Shown piece by piece: positions 33,538 to 48,100 of a stretch of DNA of 64,000 nt (position 1 is its first letter; each line of letters starts with the position of its first letter). The DNA is from Portulaca oleracea (lineage: Eukaryota; Streptophyta; Magnoliopsida; Caryophyllales; Portulacaceae): NCBI GenBank assembly GCA_029582165.1, contig CM055880.1, positions 3,410,001 to 3,474,000 of the forward strand, given 5' to 3'. A program made the translations under genes and the position numbers. A model generated the notes under the pieces. The model saw only the letters and a program-made list of their open reading frames with translations, searched no databases and was not told the origin of the DNA.

Positions 33538-34921
33538 AACTATTTGATCACAGACTGACAAACAACGAACCACTCAGGACCATCCTGAGAACAGTACGGA
33601 CTCAGGATTCTGGGTAAGGAGGGCCTGTTTTTTTGCTGTATAATTTGCGCATTATGTGATAATAACAAATAACAGTGGCAAAGAGATGGGGAGCATTGAA
33701 TGCATTCTGTCTCATTAGGAAGATTTGTGAAAATCAAGCAAGCAAACAGATAGATATGCATGATTGAATGCCAAGAGTTACATGCATAGCTGGCTATGGC
33801 CCCATCAACACAATCTTGTGGTTCTCAAATCTCTGGATCCGTAACTTCTGTTGCTCTGACCTCCTTGACAACAACGTAAAATCGTCGAATCTATGTGTCG
33901 AAAACCCTCTATTTTGAGTGGCCCTTGCTTTATTTAGACGTCGAAGGGCCCGGTTCTTTGGGTAATTCGGGAAAGTTAACGTTGCAGATCAACACGTGGT
34001 GAGTACGGGTCCCATCTGGGTAAGTGTATGTCGATGTATAGGGTTCATACAATATGATCAAGAGATTGCGGTGAAGATGTTTAAGGAGAAATGACAAAGA
34101 GTAAGGAAGACGAAAACAAAAACTTAATCTTGTTTCAGTTGTTTTGTTTATTGTAGTGGTGTTCTTTGATGTTTTGTTTCCTCTTGATGCCAAGATGTTG
34201 TTCTTTGCAGTTCTCTGCAACACTTGTTGCGAACTTTCAGCTCGATTTGGGCTTTGATCAATTGAACAGAGGTGCAAGTCAATGTGGTTAACAAGATCAA
34301 TTGAAGTATAGTTGAATCACTTGAATGCATGCAGACAAGTACAAATGAAATCCAGGGTTCGGTTCCTAGGGGGAAACTTTTAGGATACGGGAGTGTGTTG
34401 CATGGAAAGTGTGGGTTCCATATAGAACATTGACATCCCCTACCTCGTCCGCTATAACTCCATTGGGTTAGTGTACCAACCCATAATCTCCTCAAATCAC
34501 AGTTTAAAACTTTAAGTAGATTACCCGTGATCCTTACACAGAGATTCAAATATACACAGTCTTACGCGGATAGCAAGCCGAGGGAAGTGACCAAAAGTGA
34601 AGGCATTATGAAAATGTGTGAGGACTATAAGTGTCTCAAGAGTACAAAATCTTCCCCCAACCAAAGGGTAACTACAAATTACAAATTACAATCTACAACT
34701 AATAGGACAGAATCACACAGGGCCACCAAATACAGAGCACACATTCATCATACACTCATCATTCAGCAACATCAATCAAACCAAACATGTGAATGTGATT
34801 CTAATTTCTTCTGAGCACCCTAATATAAATATCCCTGCAGACACGTGTGATGCCCCCGGTTGGCTGGTTCGGTTTGGATGGGGCCCACAAATGTATGTTT
34901 TAGAAGATAGCTAAGCGGGGT
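33538..34921. other. Downstream region of the PMT gene
   Basis: Several short ORFs occur on the minus strand (33930-34277, 34148-34549), but none resembles a known protein and they overlap one another, so I call none. Sequence next to 34921 is the probable PMT 3' UTR. Confidence 0.45.
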
Positions 34922-37900
34922 TCACTGAGAGGAAGTGGTGTTGCCTCCATCGCCGAGAGTCCAGTACTGCTTGACTGCAACTAATATCTTCTCGGAGACC
35001 AGGGGACCGTCCTCGTGGTCTACCAACCTTGAGTCCCACCGCATCCCGGCGATTATCTTCTTCACCCTTACCAACACATCCACCTCGTCCCTGATTATGA
35101 CCGCCCCTTCCGGACGTAAAATTCGGTCCATCTCTAGAAGAATGTCCTCAAAGGCACACCTACAGTCCACAGATGGAGAAAAAACTCAATCACCACAGAA
35201 AATGGCGGATATTCTAGACTTTTGGGTTAGGGTGGGGGTTTGAAGAGGATAACAGGGGGGTCTAAGATCGACCCAAATCCATTTTTAAGGATTTGAATCC
35301 AAAACTTTTAGACCCAAAGGATTTGGGTCAGATATGGGCCCAAACTCTTAAAACCGGATCCAAGTTTGGGTCCAAGGCCCAAAGCAGATCCATTTGTTCG
35401 CTTATATATGGTTTTTGACTTCAGGGTTCTGGTATAACGGGTTAGGACCATAAAATTTTTAAGGAGACCATGAAGTTCATTTTTATGAAATGAAAGGGGC
35501 CCAACTTAGATAAGGTGACAGGTTACGAAGAACAACGTAGTCTCCTCAAAAATTTTATGGTCAAAATCCCTTTATACCAATACCATTGAAGTGAAAAACC
35601 CTATTCTGTTATATACATAACACAAGCATTAGAAATTACGTAATCCAAACAAGCCCCACATTTTAAATTGCCTAAAACCCCAATTTTAGTCCATGACATC
35701 ATGATCAATCTCCCTCTTTCTCTCTTATACTCTCTCCATTGGAACTTGAGGATTTGGGTACGAGTCCAAACCAAAAGACCCCGAGGATTTGAGTAGAATA
35801 GGGGTCATCAAGGCAATATATTGGTGTTCGGTAGGATTTTTGGTGCTTTGGTCCATAATTTATATCTCTTTTCCCATTTTCCTCAAATGTAAAACGAAGC
35901 AAACAGTTCATACTCGGTTGAGACTTACTTGTTCTTGTACAGACTGAAGAGACCGGCCGCATGAATCAGATCATATGTTCTTGGGTATGTTGAGAATGCT
36001 TCACACCTATCACAAAAAGGGGGAACAATAAGGTTAAATTAAACACTTTTAGTACCAAAAAAGAATGGAAAAAAGACCGGATATGTGGTGATTTTCAACC
36101 AACCGAGACATCACTCACCAATCATGATAGATGCCAATGAGTCCACGCTCGTAGATGGCACCCAAGGTGCTCTTCTCAGCAATAGTCGGCACAACATTCA
36201 TAACCCACAATTTGGATGATTGGATTGCAGCAGCAAAACCTCCTAGCCCGGCATTCATATCCATAATGTTACGGTATCTGCCCGTATCAAGCAGACTATT
36301 TATTCTCTTGTAAGCCTTCACATGCTTCTTCCATTGGCTGTTATCCTTCAAGTATGCTTCCACAGAAACACCAGGAACAGACCCACTGGATACCCGGGGA
36401 GGAACAGCGTTCAGCCTTTCTGGGAAGGGCTTCAGCTGCTCGCCGGCGGCTTCACTTGGGTATGGGGTGACGCATTTTTCCATTTTCTTGTACCTGGTAA
36501 ACACAACATGATATAGGTTACTCTTGGAATATGCCTTGAATCTGTTTTAGCCCCACTTTTTGTGGATTTAGAAAGGGGGTATACATGATGTATGGGGTGT
36601 AGGGGTGGCGATGGGTCGAGTCCCCATAGGGTCAAGAGATACGAGCCAATTCGAAAATGGTTTGCTAAAGTGCCAGGTCAGTAACCGACCGACCTGTTTA
36701 GCAAATTTAAAGGCTCGGTGAATGGGCCGGATCAGATCGGCCCATCAATGATCTCGGTATAAATTGTTTTTGTATCGACTTAAACGCTAAGAATAGTCAA
36801 ATATACTAGTAATACTTCACATTAAACAATAATTAGCATAACAGTTTTTTTATGGCACGAATACACCTCATTTCAAATTTATGATCAAAACGGGTCGGCC
36901 ATGCCCTTAGTTTTCCCAGAAAGCATAGCCCACGACCCGCAACTTCAATGGGCTGACCATGATTAGACCCAACCCAACATAGCTAATGGACCGACCCTAA
37001 CCCAGCTTGTTGCCCATCCGTAACTGAGCATTTAGGGTTGTCATGGGGTGTTTTCTCAAGTGTTATCCCTCTATATACGTAATACTAATACGTATCTGGA
37101 TTCCTCTTATCGTATCAATAGAACTATTTCTCCCTTCTGCTTGTGGACGTAGCCAACACATTATTAGTGAACCACATTAGATCTGCGCGTTAATTTATCC
37201 ATTTCATTCTTACTTTCTCGCATCCGTAATAACAGCCACATTTTCCCATTGACCAAGGACGGACCCGAGTCAAAACAAGAGTGTATAAAACTAGGAGACG
37301 GAGTCTAAGAGTAAGGAGAAGAAGCATACCAAACATCATCAGGGTTGGCTTTACAAATAGTAGCCTCAGACTCATCTTGCCTGCTGCGACAAGAATCTGA
37401 ATTGAAGCTCTTTTGCCAAATGGCAATTTCACCCTTTTCATGCTTCTTCTCCCAACAAAGAAGTTTGGCAACCCTCTCGATGTTTTCTTGTTCGGCCTGG
37501 AGCTCCTCCTTGGGACGTTGCCATGCTTTGTAGTTGTTCTTCCAGTTGATTGGAGGACCGGCAAGTACCCAGTAACCACCTGGTCTGAGAACACGGTCAA
37601 CTTCCATCAGGTACATTCCACCTATACCAGAGAAAATTACCAATCTTTGTTCAATTAGTGGGATAATTCCAAATCAGCTCAGTATGATGCAAAAAACTTG
37701 AAAATTTCAGATTGAGTAACTAAAATCCGCCACTCCAAACTCACTACCCCAAAAGTCCTGACGCAAAACAGGGTCGGGGGTTCGATGTAGCAGTCTTACC
37801 CTAGAATTAAATTGAAATCTTTCAGTATTTGCTCTACCAGTTGCGTATGCATACGAAAGTTACATTTCAAACACACCAATCCTTCCATAGGACAAACTAA

Positions 37901-38888
37901 TTTTGACAAGAACAAATTAAATGAAGTAGACGATAAACCTAGCGGGGGTAAAGTCTCACCATTTCCTCCCCATGGAATTAAGCAACGGGAACAATGTGCC
38001 ATGTCAAACGCATGTGATGGATACGGCATCTTTATCGATCCAAGGACACCGATAACTGCGGGGACTCCCCTTTCAAGAGCAAACTGAACCTGGGCCTCAT
38101 GAGAGTCTCTTGGTGCAAATGACATTGCAATGACATTTCTACTCCAAAGATAAGCACCCCAACTCGCAACCTAACACAAAACATGTAAACTTAAGAACCC
38201 ACAAAGATAAAAGGAGATTAATCGGGATACAAAACAAGAAACTTACCCCGCAACCCGTATCTAGAGCCGTCCTGACCGTCCCATTTTTCATAGGAATCAC
38301 AGCGGCGAGCTGATCTATATACTTATCCGCTCCTTGAGGAAACTGCGTCCCACCACCGGGAAACCTAAACACATTTCCTTCATACTGAATCCAATTCTGA
38401 ATGGCTTTCTCCACGGTCAATGCCTTATAAGGTGCATTTGCATAAGGGACATAATCACGGCTCTTGGGCCAAGGAAAGGGAGTCACGTATCCCTTTGGAG
38501 CTGGAATCAGGCACCGCAATTTCTCCTCCTGAGGCGGGCAATGCCTCTCTCGGTATATCATGTTGTCTCTCAGGAACATCATGGCCCGCTTTTGGTCCTG
38601 GCACGGGGTGGAATCGGTGTAGCGAGCCTTGCACGGCTCAAACGGTTTGACCTGGGAAACGCCACCGGGTGAGATCTCGCCGGCATGGTGGGTCTCGAAA
38701 TTTAGGTTTGAGAGAACAGCGCAGTCGGCCCCGCTCTTGGTTATCTCCATGGCTATGGAGTCCCCCTTACCAAACCCGCTCCTTTGCCATGCTCCCAACA
38801 AGTAAAAGAAGCAACATAAACCGGCGATGATGAATATGGAGACGGAACTCCTGGTTCGGCTGTCACCGGGGGTGGTTTTATTCGCCAT
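34922..38888 (-). CDS. PMT2: Probable S-adenosylmethionine-dependent methyltransferase, PMT2 type
   Basis: Six coding exons on the minus strand (38888-38247, 38170-37960, 37621-37330, 36493-36119, 36006-35929, 35159-34922) join in frame to 611 aa, the length I know for Arabidopsis PMT2. This plant family is of type II Golgi membrane proteins thought to methylate pectin (homogalacturonan). Visible features: cytosolic tail then a membrane anchor ([18 protein letters not shown], about 15-33); PCQDQKRAM and YRERHCPP; the SAM-binding loop [40 protein letters not shown]; and the second half with [16 protein letters not shown] and [20 protein letters not shown]. The start [16 protein letters not shown] aligns with the family. 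An upstream in-frame ATG at 38927 lies before a good 3' splice site, so a 5' UTR intron is likely. Introns carry MITEs at 35431-35579 and 36600-37021. Confidence 0.93.
35431..35579. mobile_element. MITE in PMT intron 5
   Basis: About 38-bp inverted ends: GGTATAACGGGTTAGGACCA and, on the minus strand, GGTATAAAGGGATTTTGACC. Both continue TAAAATTTTT(A/G)AGGAGAC. The middle is GC-richer and non-coding. Confidence 0.6.
36600..37021. mobile_element. hAT-like MITE in PMT intron 3
   Basis: Starts TAGGGGTGGCGATGGGTCGA; the right end on the minus strand reads TACGGATGGGCAACAAGCTG. The interior alternates GGGCCGG/GACCCG motifs. Confidence 0.5.
37741..37803. repeat. SINE-like B-box fragment in PMT intron 2
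   Basis: GGGTCGGGGGTTCGATGTAG and CAGTCTTACCCTAG resemble the B-box region of Au-type plant SINEs. Only this piece is present. Confidence 0.4.
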
Positions 38889-40150
38889 TGCGCCCCTGAT
38901 CCAAAAGATTGTTCGCTTATCAACCAATCAAAAGGCAAGCAAAGAACTCGAAATAAACTCAAACAACAAGCACTGTCAAACATACAATCCAACCATTTTG
39001 AGATCACAGCTTTTGCCGAAATCAGCCTCTTCATGCACGTCGTGCATGAGGTAATACTGTTTATATCTAGATCTCCTCAAACCCCGCATTAGTAGCGGGA
39101 CAATACTACGGTCTGTTGTTGTTGTAGAAACAAACACAAAGTGAAACATCCAGTCTTTTCAAGATCCCAACTTTTTGACATAAGATTTAGACATCAGACA
39201 AACAATAGTCAAGTAAGATAATGGGACACAACAGTAGATAAGAAGCTTAAGTTCTCTTCATTCAATCACAAATTAGCAATCAGAACGAAGTCATTACAAG
39301 CAAAATGAAGTAATTAGACTTCAATCCATCCAACCACCTCAAAAGATGAGTAATTTTTTGTCAATTTCATTACCATTTATGATGGAGCAAAGTGACTCCT
39401 GACCAGCATAAACACAAACAAATATACTCACTAAACATCACCAGATCAACCTCAACAAACAAAACCCAACATTCCAAATTCATCACAGAACAAAGAAAAG
39501 GCCAATTAATCCAACTTCAACAACAAATTACCCCCCAAAAATACACCCACACAATCAAAATAAACAAAACCGTGAAAGCTCAATACTTGCTCCCACACAT
39601 CACATCAATACCCAATAACAAACCAAAAATGTCGAAAGAAACCCAAAACCAAATCAAGAAAGTGGGTCTTACCAAAAGCATCAAAAACAACAATGGCGAT
39701 TGAGGATCCTCCAACTGGTGGGTAATTTCTGCTCCCAATTTCACTGGAAAAATAATAAAGTTGCAATCTTTTCACAGAGATCTGAATACCCAATAAGGGG
39801 AAGACAGAAAACAGAGATGGGTATGGAGTATATATGATTGAAATGTGAAAGAAAACACAAGAATACAGTCTAAAAAGTGAAACCCTAGCTAACTTTTTAT
39901 CTTCCTATTTCTTTAATCTGCCCCCTTTTTTTGCTTATTTTGCAGGGTTTATGAGTAGTAGCAGAGTAAAAAGAATGGAGCTGGGGAAGTGATGGAATAA
40001 TTATGAAGGGATGGATGGAATTGAGATCTGATGGTTTATGTGGGACTCACGAGTTTAGAGAGAGAAAGATATGGCGGTAGTCAGTCATCATCGGATTCAA
40101 CGGCGAGAAACAAGAGTCTTTCTCTCACTAGATTTTTTGGGTAGGAAAAG
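38889..40150 (-). promoter_or_regulatory. PMT 5' UTR intron and promoter region
   Basis: On the minus strand TGCTTTTG|GTAAGACCC (39672-39663) is a strong splice donor, and CTTTTGGATCAG|GGGCGCA just before the ATG a matching acceptor. This predicts an untranslated first exon near 39672-39850 and a roughly 0.77 kb leader intron. That intron contains an Au-SINE-like 3' fragment at about 39050-39127 (ACCCCGCATTAGTAGCGGG then TTGTTGTTG). The promoter would lie beyond about 39850. Confidence 0.45.
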
Positions 40151-41399
40151 AATTAATTTTATGTGGGGCCTACTTGGTTTAGGTTCATAAAATATTGAAA
40201 AAGGAAAATTCAATCCTTTGTTTTTTTTACCTTAAATACCATTAATTCGATCAGCAGGGATTTGTCTGTCACTTGGTTGATTTTCTTTTTCTATCCGGGG
40301 ATCTAGTCGGTGGGTTTTTATTTTATTTTTGGTTTTTAGTTTTTGCTTTTCTGTGATCTTTTGGGATGGGGGAATGTAAACAAGTAACAATAATAAAAGG
40401 GGTTCTTCAAAAAAAAAAAACAATAATAAAAGGGGGGATGTGTTTGGAACCTAGACAAAGATCCATGGGTGAATGTAATTTATTCGTATTTTTATTTGAC
40501 TAATGTTGTAGAAATCTATAATTTCACTGCCAATTCATCAATTTGTATATTGATTTGTTATACAAGATGAATATTATCAAATTTGTAATGAAGATTTTTT
40601 TTATTATGAATATGATATTGTAAGTATTGCTAAAATATAATTTGAAAAATTAATGGTTAAGTTTAAAATAATGTTTATTTTTCAAAAAAAATAACATTTA
40701 TTTTGAGAGAAAGGAATTATGATAACAAATTAATTAGTTATGTTAATAAAGTATACACTCTATTCTGAATAAGAATAAGATTTGTTACGTTAATAATCTA
40801 GAATTCCTTGAAACATATTTGGATATTATATTCGTGACTTAGTTAATTATTAGTTAACTAGTTAAATAGGCTCAACTTATCTAGAATACAATTTCTAGAT
40901 AATAAGGAATCATAAACAACTATGAATAAAACATCCTATTTGATTAGAATTCCTCCTAGGTTTTTGGGTATGTCTCTAAGACTAACCTATAAATATATAT
41001 CTATGTGATATACATCATAACACAAGCAACAACAAATCTAATATATTCTCTCTCGGGTAAACTACCATCGGAAGTTAGGGAACTTGGGGTGTGAATATAC
41101 TGGTGACTCCGTAATTGGTAGCCACCATTCCGAGGCGTTGCTCTGAAGGACTCAAGAAAGAAGATTGCAGTTTTCGTGGGACAAGATTCAACAATACGAT
41201 CCTAATTGCTTACATACCAAGGTATTTCAATTCCACTCTACAGATACCAAATTTTAAAGTTAATGCTTTTGCAAGAGTGAAATTTGTAGGAGCCTGCTCA
41301 AACAAATCTACCAAAGTGGTCACAAAGGATAAACCCAACTGCTGCACCTTGATAATTCACAAAGCCATTGTTATTTAGTTTTCCTCAACCTAAACTTGG
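40151..41399. other. Intergenic; possible decayed LTR
   Basis: From about 40775 (TGTTACGTTAATAATC) the text runs to a CCTATAAATATATATC TATA-like box at 40988 and a CTCTCTCGGG leader near 41050. This layout resembles a Copia-type LTR promoter, but no matching second end was found. No gene. Confidence 0.3.
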
Positions 41400-41800
41400 T
41401 TGTTCTCATCCAACATGAATCCTGACTCATGAGATGATTCATAGGGTGGGAGGAATGGCCCTTCCAATGAAAACATGGAGAGGCTTGGAAAGAACTCGTG
41501 ATCTGCCATTCAGTACAACTCTTCTTTGTCTGGATGATAACTCCAATATAGTTGAACATAAAGTTGTTGAAGACGAAGTTATTCCACTCTTTTCGAATGC
41601 TCCAACAGAGGTAGGTAACTCTTTTGACTTTGATAAAAGAAACTGCGACTCACGAGTGTTTTGTAGGATTACCTTGCTACTAGCATCCAGTGGCCAAGTT
41701 ATATTGGATTTTAGCCAATCATGTTCCTTAACCCTTTCCCACACTCTGTCAAAGATGACATTGGTAAAACAAATGTTGATCAATTTCAATATGATGTGAA
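41400..41800 (-). pseudogene. LINE reverse-transcriptase C-terminal (zf-RVT) remnant
   Basis: On the minus strand, frames broken by shifts and stops give QHLFYQCH, VGKG and then WSIRKE-NNFVFNN. This recalls the zinc-binding tail of plant LINE reverse transcriptases (HLFF.C ... W..RN.RIF). Overlapping ORFs (41439-41789) are only partial frames of it. Decayed and not functional. Confidence 0.35.
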
Positions 41801-42165
41801 CACATAGAGTAAGAAGGATTTATGTTAACACCTTGTCAGACTAAATTATTCTTAACAAAAGACCATTATTATAAAAATACGACAAAGTAAGATGTTTAGT
41901 TCTAGTTGGATGTCGAGCTTTTAAATCCAATTTCTCTCCCAGGTAGTTCTCTTAACTAACAGTGACCAAAATTTAACACGATAAACTACCAAACGCATCA
42001 TAAATTAAGCAAGCCTATGCTTTATTGGACCGGATTGAGCCCTTTTTGACAGCCCAAGCCCATAGTTAATGTCAACTGATCGTTGTTCCGTTATCTTCTT
42101 CATTCATCGAGCATTCGCGCTAGTACTTCACTTCATCACTATCCCCTACTCTCAACCTCTCATCA
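41801..42165 (+). promoter_or_regulatory. Upstream region of the CAAX-protease gene
   Basis: No clear TATA box. The last 80 bp before the ATG are CT/CA-rich (CTTCACTTCATCACTATCCC), as in plant leaders. Confidence 0.35.
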
Positions 42166-45100
42166 ATGGCGTCAACATTGACACCTTCATTGCATTGCTT
42201 TCTCTGCACTAATTTCGTCAACAATCGTACTTCAATTTCCGCAATCAATCGACCCAAACAATGTCGGACCATTCGAATCAATCACCTCTCTTCTTCGTTT
42301 TTTCAGAACTTCGTAATTCGGAAGTTTAGTGGCAATCGAGCATCGAATTCGGTTTCCAGAAGGAGTTCATATTTAATTGTTCGCTCTTACGATGGGAGGA
42401 ACGATTCCGGTGGCAATCTTCAGCAGAAGGTACGCACTATGTTCGCTTGAGAAATCTCAGTTTCGGGCGTTAATATGTTCGCTTGAGAAATCTCAGTTTG
42501 TCTAGGGTTTTCGTTGAATTTAGGGGTTGTCTAGGGTTTTCGATGAATTAGCATCTCAGTTTCGGGTGTTACTATGTTCGCTTGAGAAATCTGCGAAGTT
42601 TAATTGTGAAATTACTTTGTTTTGTAGGAAAGTGGATTGAATTGGCCGATTTTGAAGCGGTGGGATGTGCCTTGGCCATGGCAGACAATTTCTCTTTCGT
42701 CGCTTGCTTGTGGAATAAGGTTATTTTCTTCTTCTCATGTATGTTTGTGCTATCTTTGTTAAAGTTGGCTTGATTTGTACGAAAATCCCTTAGGACGTGG
42801 GATGATGAAGTGAGAAAGAATAAAGTATTGGACAAAGCAAGTTTACCTTTATCATCTTGTTGATATCTGAAGCAAACTGATTTGATTATAATTTGACCAA
42901 CAATAATCAATCATATTTATGTTGGCTATTGTAGGATTGGCTTGAGTTAGTTAGTGCCTTCTTTCATTGTCCTGTCGATTATTACGTTTGATGATGGCCT
43001 TTTGATTTTGGTTCATCTAAACTTTTACCGAAAGAAGTGCGATTCCATGAAAATTAAAGCTTTTGAATGAAAGGTGTTAGAAAAAATGGTACAATTTAGC
43101 TAAATAATTGAGCTTTTCAAAAATCTGTGGGTAGAATGATATTAGAAAGAGTTTTTCCGAAGAAGTGCGATTTCCATGAAAGTTAAAGTCTTTGGATCAC
43201 TGGTGTTTATAAAAAACGGTAGCAGTTTGTTAGCAACAATTTAGCAACAATTAACTTTATGGAAGGCTCCCTGAGGGAGGATGATATTGGATATATCAAA
43301 TATTATTTTGGTAATCTTTTGTCTAAACTATATGAAAAATTCATGTTTTGTGGTCACAGGATTTGTTTACTCTTTTGTTTTTTTTTTCTTTAAAGTGAAA
43401 CTAATGTATTTTCCAGTCAGTTTTGTGGTCACAGGATTGATAGAGATCGAGGCATTGCCCTTTCTTGGAATCTCACCTGGGGATTTAACATTAGATGAAA
43501 AGGCAGAGTTGCTGTTTGTGGATCAAAGGTATGAAGATCTTTCATTTTGTGCAGATGGCTGATTTAACTTTCCTGCCTAGTCTACTTTTCTGTGCTGTGT
43601 TTTGTGTTGAGGGAAAGAGTTTTTCCTCTAATAGTGGGTGTATTTGCGACATGGCGTACCCTTAGCAGTCAAAAGTAGTGTAGGTAGAGAAGGAATCAGG
43701 AGAAGTATGTTAAAGGGGGTGAAGAGCATGGAAGCACTCTTTTGTTCTTCCATAATTCAAAGTTGACTAATGGAGGCTCATAAGATGTTAGTGCGAATTG
43801 ACTTCAAGTTGAGATGACTTTGACAAAGTGTTGTTAGCTCTATGAGAACCTTCTTGCTCTCAACTGTAGAATGTATGCTTGGTAGATCCTAGTTTATATT
43901 TGATATGCTTCTATGCAGAAAATGCTGTATAAGTTGAAATAATATTCTGCTTTCTGCCATCAGCACTCTGAACATAAGCAAGCTTCTTCCTTAATGCTGC
44001 TTATGTCAAGCATGCACACTAACTGCAACCTTTTCCTGGTCCGAGCAACCTGGAAGGTTATTTCTTCCTGAGCCATCTGTTGTGTCCTTGTGCTTACCAC
44101 TTGGCACGTTGTCAGGTTTTTCTTTGCCTAATTATTTATCCATATTGGCTTTAATGGACTCTCATTGCTGCAAAGCTAGAAAGAAAACTATTACCTTCAT
44201 CTCCTCTTTGAGAGCCTCTACCATGTCTCCTCATTGCTTATAAAAAAAACAATCTTAATATTTTTTTTTTGGGGATTGATTCTTGCTTGATGCAACTTCT
44301 AGTTCAACATAGGATTAGAAATCAAACAAATAAGGAAGAATTTCGAAGGAGATTGCAAGGAAACAGCCTGCACCGAGTAATCAGGTCACAAAAAGTAACC
44401 AGGTCACAAATCTGGTTACTTGAGTAACCTCAAACAGACTATTCATGTGTGGTTCTCGATGCTATTGAGGTCCTTTACAAAGTCCATTTATAGCTTCTAT
44501 GTGTGTAGATAGTGGCTACCTTGGAGTAGATAAAAAGCCTTTTAACCATAAGCTTGTATGATCTTATCCCTAGGCTTTTAAAGAGGTCCGATGATGCTTA
44601 AGTGACCTTTAATGAAATACTTAACCTCTGATAGATAGTCTCCAGATTAAGGTCCTTGGTGCATTCTCTGTAAATGCTATAAAAATGAACTTTGAAATGC
44701 CAAGTACAATGGCAAGTGCATTCCTTTAGTGGTAGGCTGGTAGCAACTAGCAAGGAGCTCCATGTGCAGAATAGGAATTTCTAAACCAAGTGTAACTAGA
44801 TACGAATATAATATTCCTTATGCTTTGCCCTGTGCAAATTCTGCTATTAGTCCGATACATTATTAGATTTCACATCATGAAAATTGGTAATCTAGTCACT
44901 GAGTACAAAATGGATGTATGACCAAATAGGGAACATACGTAAAAGAAAGGGAGAGAAAAGAAGCTTGGAACTTGTGGTTAAGATGGGCCTTTGCTAGCTT
45001 TGTATGTGTAGAAGTCATGTGTTTTGTTGAGTTGATTTATTCTGTTTCTGCATTGTACTGATAACCTCTTTGAAACCTCATGCAGTATAACCACAGCAGC

Positions 45101-48100
45101 TGTTCTAGTTGTCCTTTTCAGTCTCACGAAAACCTTACAACCACTTCCTGATGACCTTTATCGATACGGTACATCTCACTTTAATTTGATGAACATTGTA
45201 CGATTTCCATCAATGAACATTCTATTAGTCGCATGAATAAATGACTATTTTTAATGTGAACATCTTGCACCATCATTTGTTTTCAAATGCAACAACCTGT
45301 TGTTCTAAACAGTTTCAAAGTTGGCCCTGCTTGAAGCACAGTTATGATTTCACCCCTTAAAAAGACATAGGATCTAGAGTTTGTTCATCTTGTATGAAAT
45401 TATTTAAATTGGTTCTGGAATATCCTGATGCCTTCTATGGGGATAGCCTTATCGTAGGATGCTTGGTCTGACGTGAACTCATGTGTCAGATTTGAGAGAA
45501 CCGTTTAATCTACAGAAAGGATGGCTCCTATGGGCTGTGATCGGTCTTGCTGGGGCTCTTGGGGCTATTGCTGCTACTGGAGTAGCCCTTTCTTTTTTTA
45601 ATGGTGAGACTCCACAAAGAGAGGTTAGGCTTATATGTTTTCTTTTGCATCTTGGTTGATTTTTATCCCTCCCCCTTGCTATCAGACTGCCTGTTGCTCT
45701 ACAGTGAATGCAAATTTAAGATATGCCTATTGTTTTAAAGTTTGAAGTGAAACGCAAATGTAGCATTTCCATACAATGGTACATTGTGCACTTGCTTTCA
45801 TTTGGAGTCCTACAATCATTTTAACAACTTAACATTTTAATTTTATTTATTTTTAAAGTTATCTTTGCCATTTGCTACTCCTTAAGAGGTTTTCCATTAC
45901 CTAGACTATCTATTTTCTTGCCTTCATGCTACACGTTGCCCTTTTTAAATTTAGGCTATGCATGTGACACATACCTCTGGTATCATATTTTCTACTTCAT
46001 TAACATCCATAGTTTTCTGTATATGATCTCATAGTCTCTACTTTGATACGGAAGCTTAATAACTTCTATGCTTTGTTTCAGACTGATGCTCTAGTTCGTG
46101 TACTTCCATTGGTTGGATCATCGACTACCAGGTAGCTTTACAAATAAGTGTCTTTGGTTGCTTCTTTCTAGTCTATGTGCAATTCTGTACATTATCTAGC
46201 GGAACTTTCTTGAGGTTTGAAAGCTCTTAGTGCAATTCCATACATTATATAGCGGGACTTTCTTGTTAGCGGGTTGATTGTTTGTTAACTGTTTCTCCAG
46301 CACGATCTGCTTGCTGGGTGTCACTGGTATTCTTGCTCCCCTTCTCGAGGAAACTGTATTCAGAGGATTTTTCTTGACAGCAATGACAAAGTGGTATGTA
46401 CAACTGAGACAGAAATTTATCTTTGTTTTTGGAGTAAACTTCTCTTTAGATGTTAATTCGACTTTGTTGCAACATAAGCAATAGTTTTTATCATCTTTTG
46501 CTGCTGTATGATGAATAATAGGTGGATTTATTGAGAGTCTTGAGTAAAAGGTTTAGTTAGTGTGCTCTTATTGGTTTGGTTCATACAAGAAATGTATTAT
46601 ATCGAGTTAGTAGGGTAATGTCATGATTAGAGATAGAAGACCATTTATTTAACAGAAGCCTAGAAAAAATGCGAGCAGATATTAGGAATGGGATTCTAGC
46701 TTACATGCTCATCATTTAGAGGATTGAGAATGCTCTTGCTAATCTGTAAAGTTTCGCATGAGAAAGATACTATCACTTACTTTTCGGCCTGGCCTTTGAG
46801 TGGAAAATTCCATTCATTCAACAGAAAAACTTGTGTAGCAGGTTTTTCCTGTGCTTGAATGTACTGTTTTTGGTGGTTGCTAAAAAATTCATTTGTCCTC
46901 ATTTCACTGTTTCTCCTCTGCTTCTATCTGTGAAGCTGAAAAATATGTAATTCTGTCATTTCTTGTTTGAGTCTGCAGGGTTCCGACACCTGTTGCTGTG
47001 GTGATTAGCGCTGCTGTATTTGCACTTGCTCATTTGACACCTGGGCAATTCCCGCAACTTTTTGTTCTTGGTATCCCATCTATCTTATTTTTCAGTTATA
47101 AAAACTCAGCACTCTGAAATTTTATACCTTGTAAACAACTGTTCCGAGGTGTACATAACTAATATTGTGGAAGTGAGCAAGCTAGGTCATTTTCAATTGA
47201 ACTTGAATCATGACATATCTCGCTTCCATTGAACAATGAAACTAGTTCATCTAAAAACACTTGAGGGATAACCTAGCAAAATGGTCTGAGAGTCTATTCA
47301 TCCACGTCTTGAGTTTATTTATTTTTGTGCATTATGGAGCCATACAGTTTGTCACTAATCTTCCAGAATCATGTTGTGTATTTCACTGTACTGCCTTGCC
47401 AATTCAATTCCCAACTTGTATCTTGCTTCAAGTTCAAAATTTTCAGTTATAAATACCTCTTCAAAAGTCAAATGTAATGTATAGCCCAGATGGGGATGTA
47501 GATTACTATTTGTTGGAAAGAAATGAGCCAAAAGCCAGTGTGCTGGGTTATATGTACGGTGATTGGCATTTGTTAGGTAGTCCTTGATCAGCTAGTCGAA
47601 AGTCAAATTTTCAGTTATAAATACATCATTATTTTTCATGGACCAAGGATAATATATATCATGTGAAAACATCATTTTTTCCATGGACAAAGGTTTGTAT
47701 ACATCATTTGTCTTTATTTTTGTCCAGGTACTGCTTTGGGCTTGTCATATGCTCAAACCCGCAATCTGATGACCCCCATAACTATGCATGCTTTCTGGAA
47801 TTCCGGTGTTATCTTGCTCCTTACTTTTCTTCAGGTAAACTTTGTTAACAACTGCATTCTTTCACCCTAATGTAAGTCAGTTCTATTAATTGGATGCTTT
47901 GTGCTAATATCATTTGTTATTAGCACATTTTGGTAGTATTGTTGAATTATGGTGCATCACCATTGTTGCAAACTTACAATGCTCTTTTGGTAATCTTTAA
48001 TCCTATACAACAATTTGCCATTCCAGCTAGTGTTTTATCCATGCCAACTAAGAATTCTATATCCATAAACAATGGTGGATTTAGACCTTTGGATTAGGGG

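Noticed and set aside
33930..34549. Overlapping 115- and 133-codon ORFs downstream of PMT
   Set aside because: No recognisable domain, mutually overlapping, probably chance ORFs in spacer.
38889..38927. Upstream in-frame ATG giving 13 extra residues to PMT
   Set aside because: The family N-terminus begins at MANKTT, and a good splice acceptor lies between the two ATGs.
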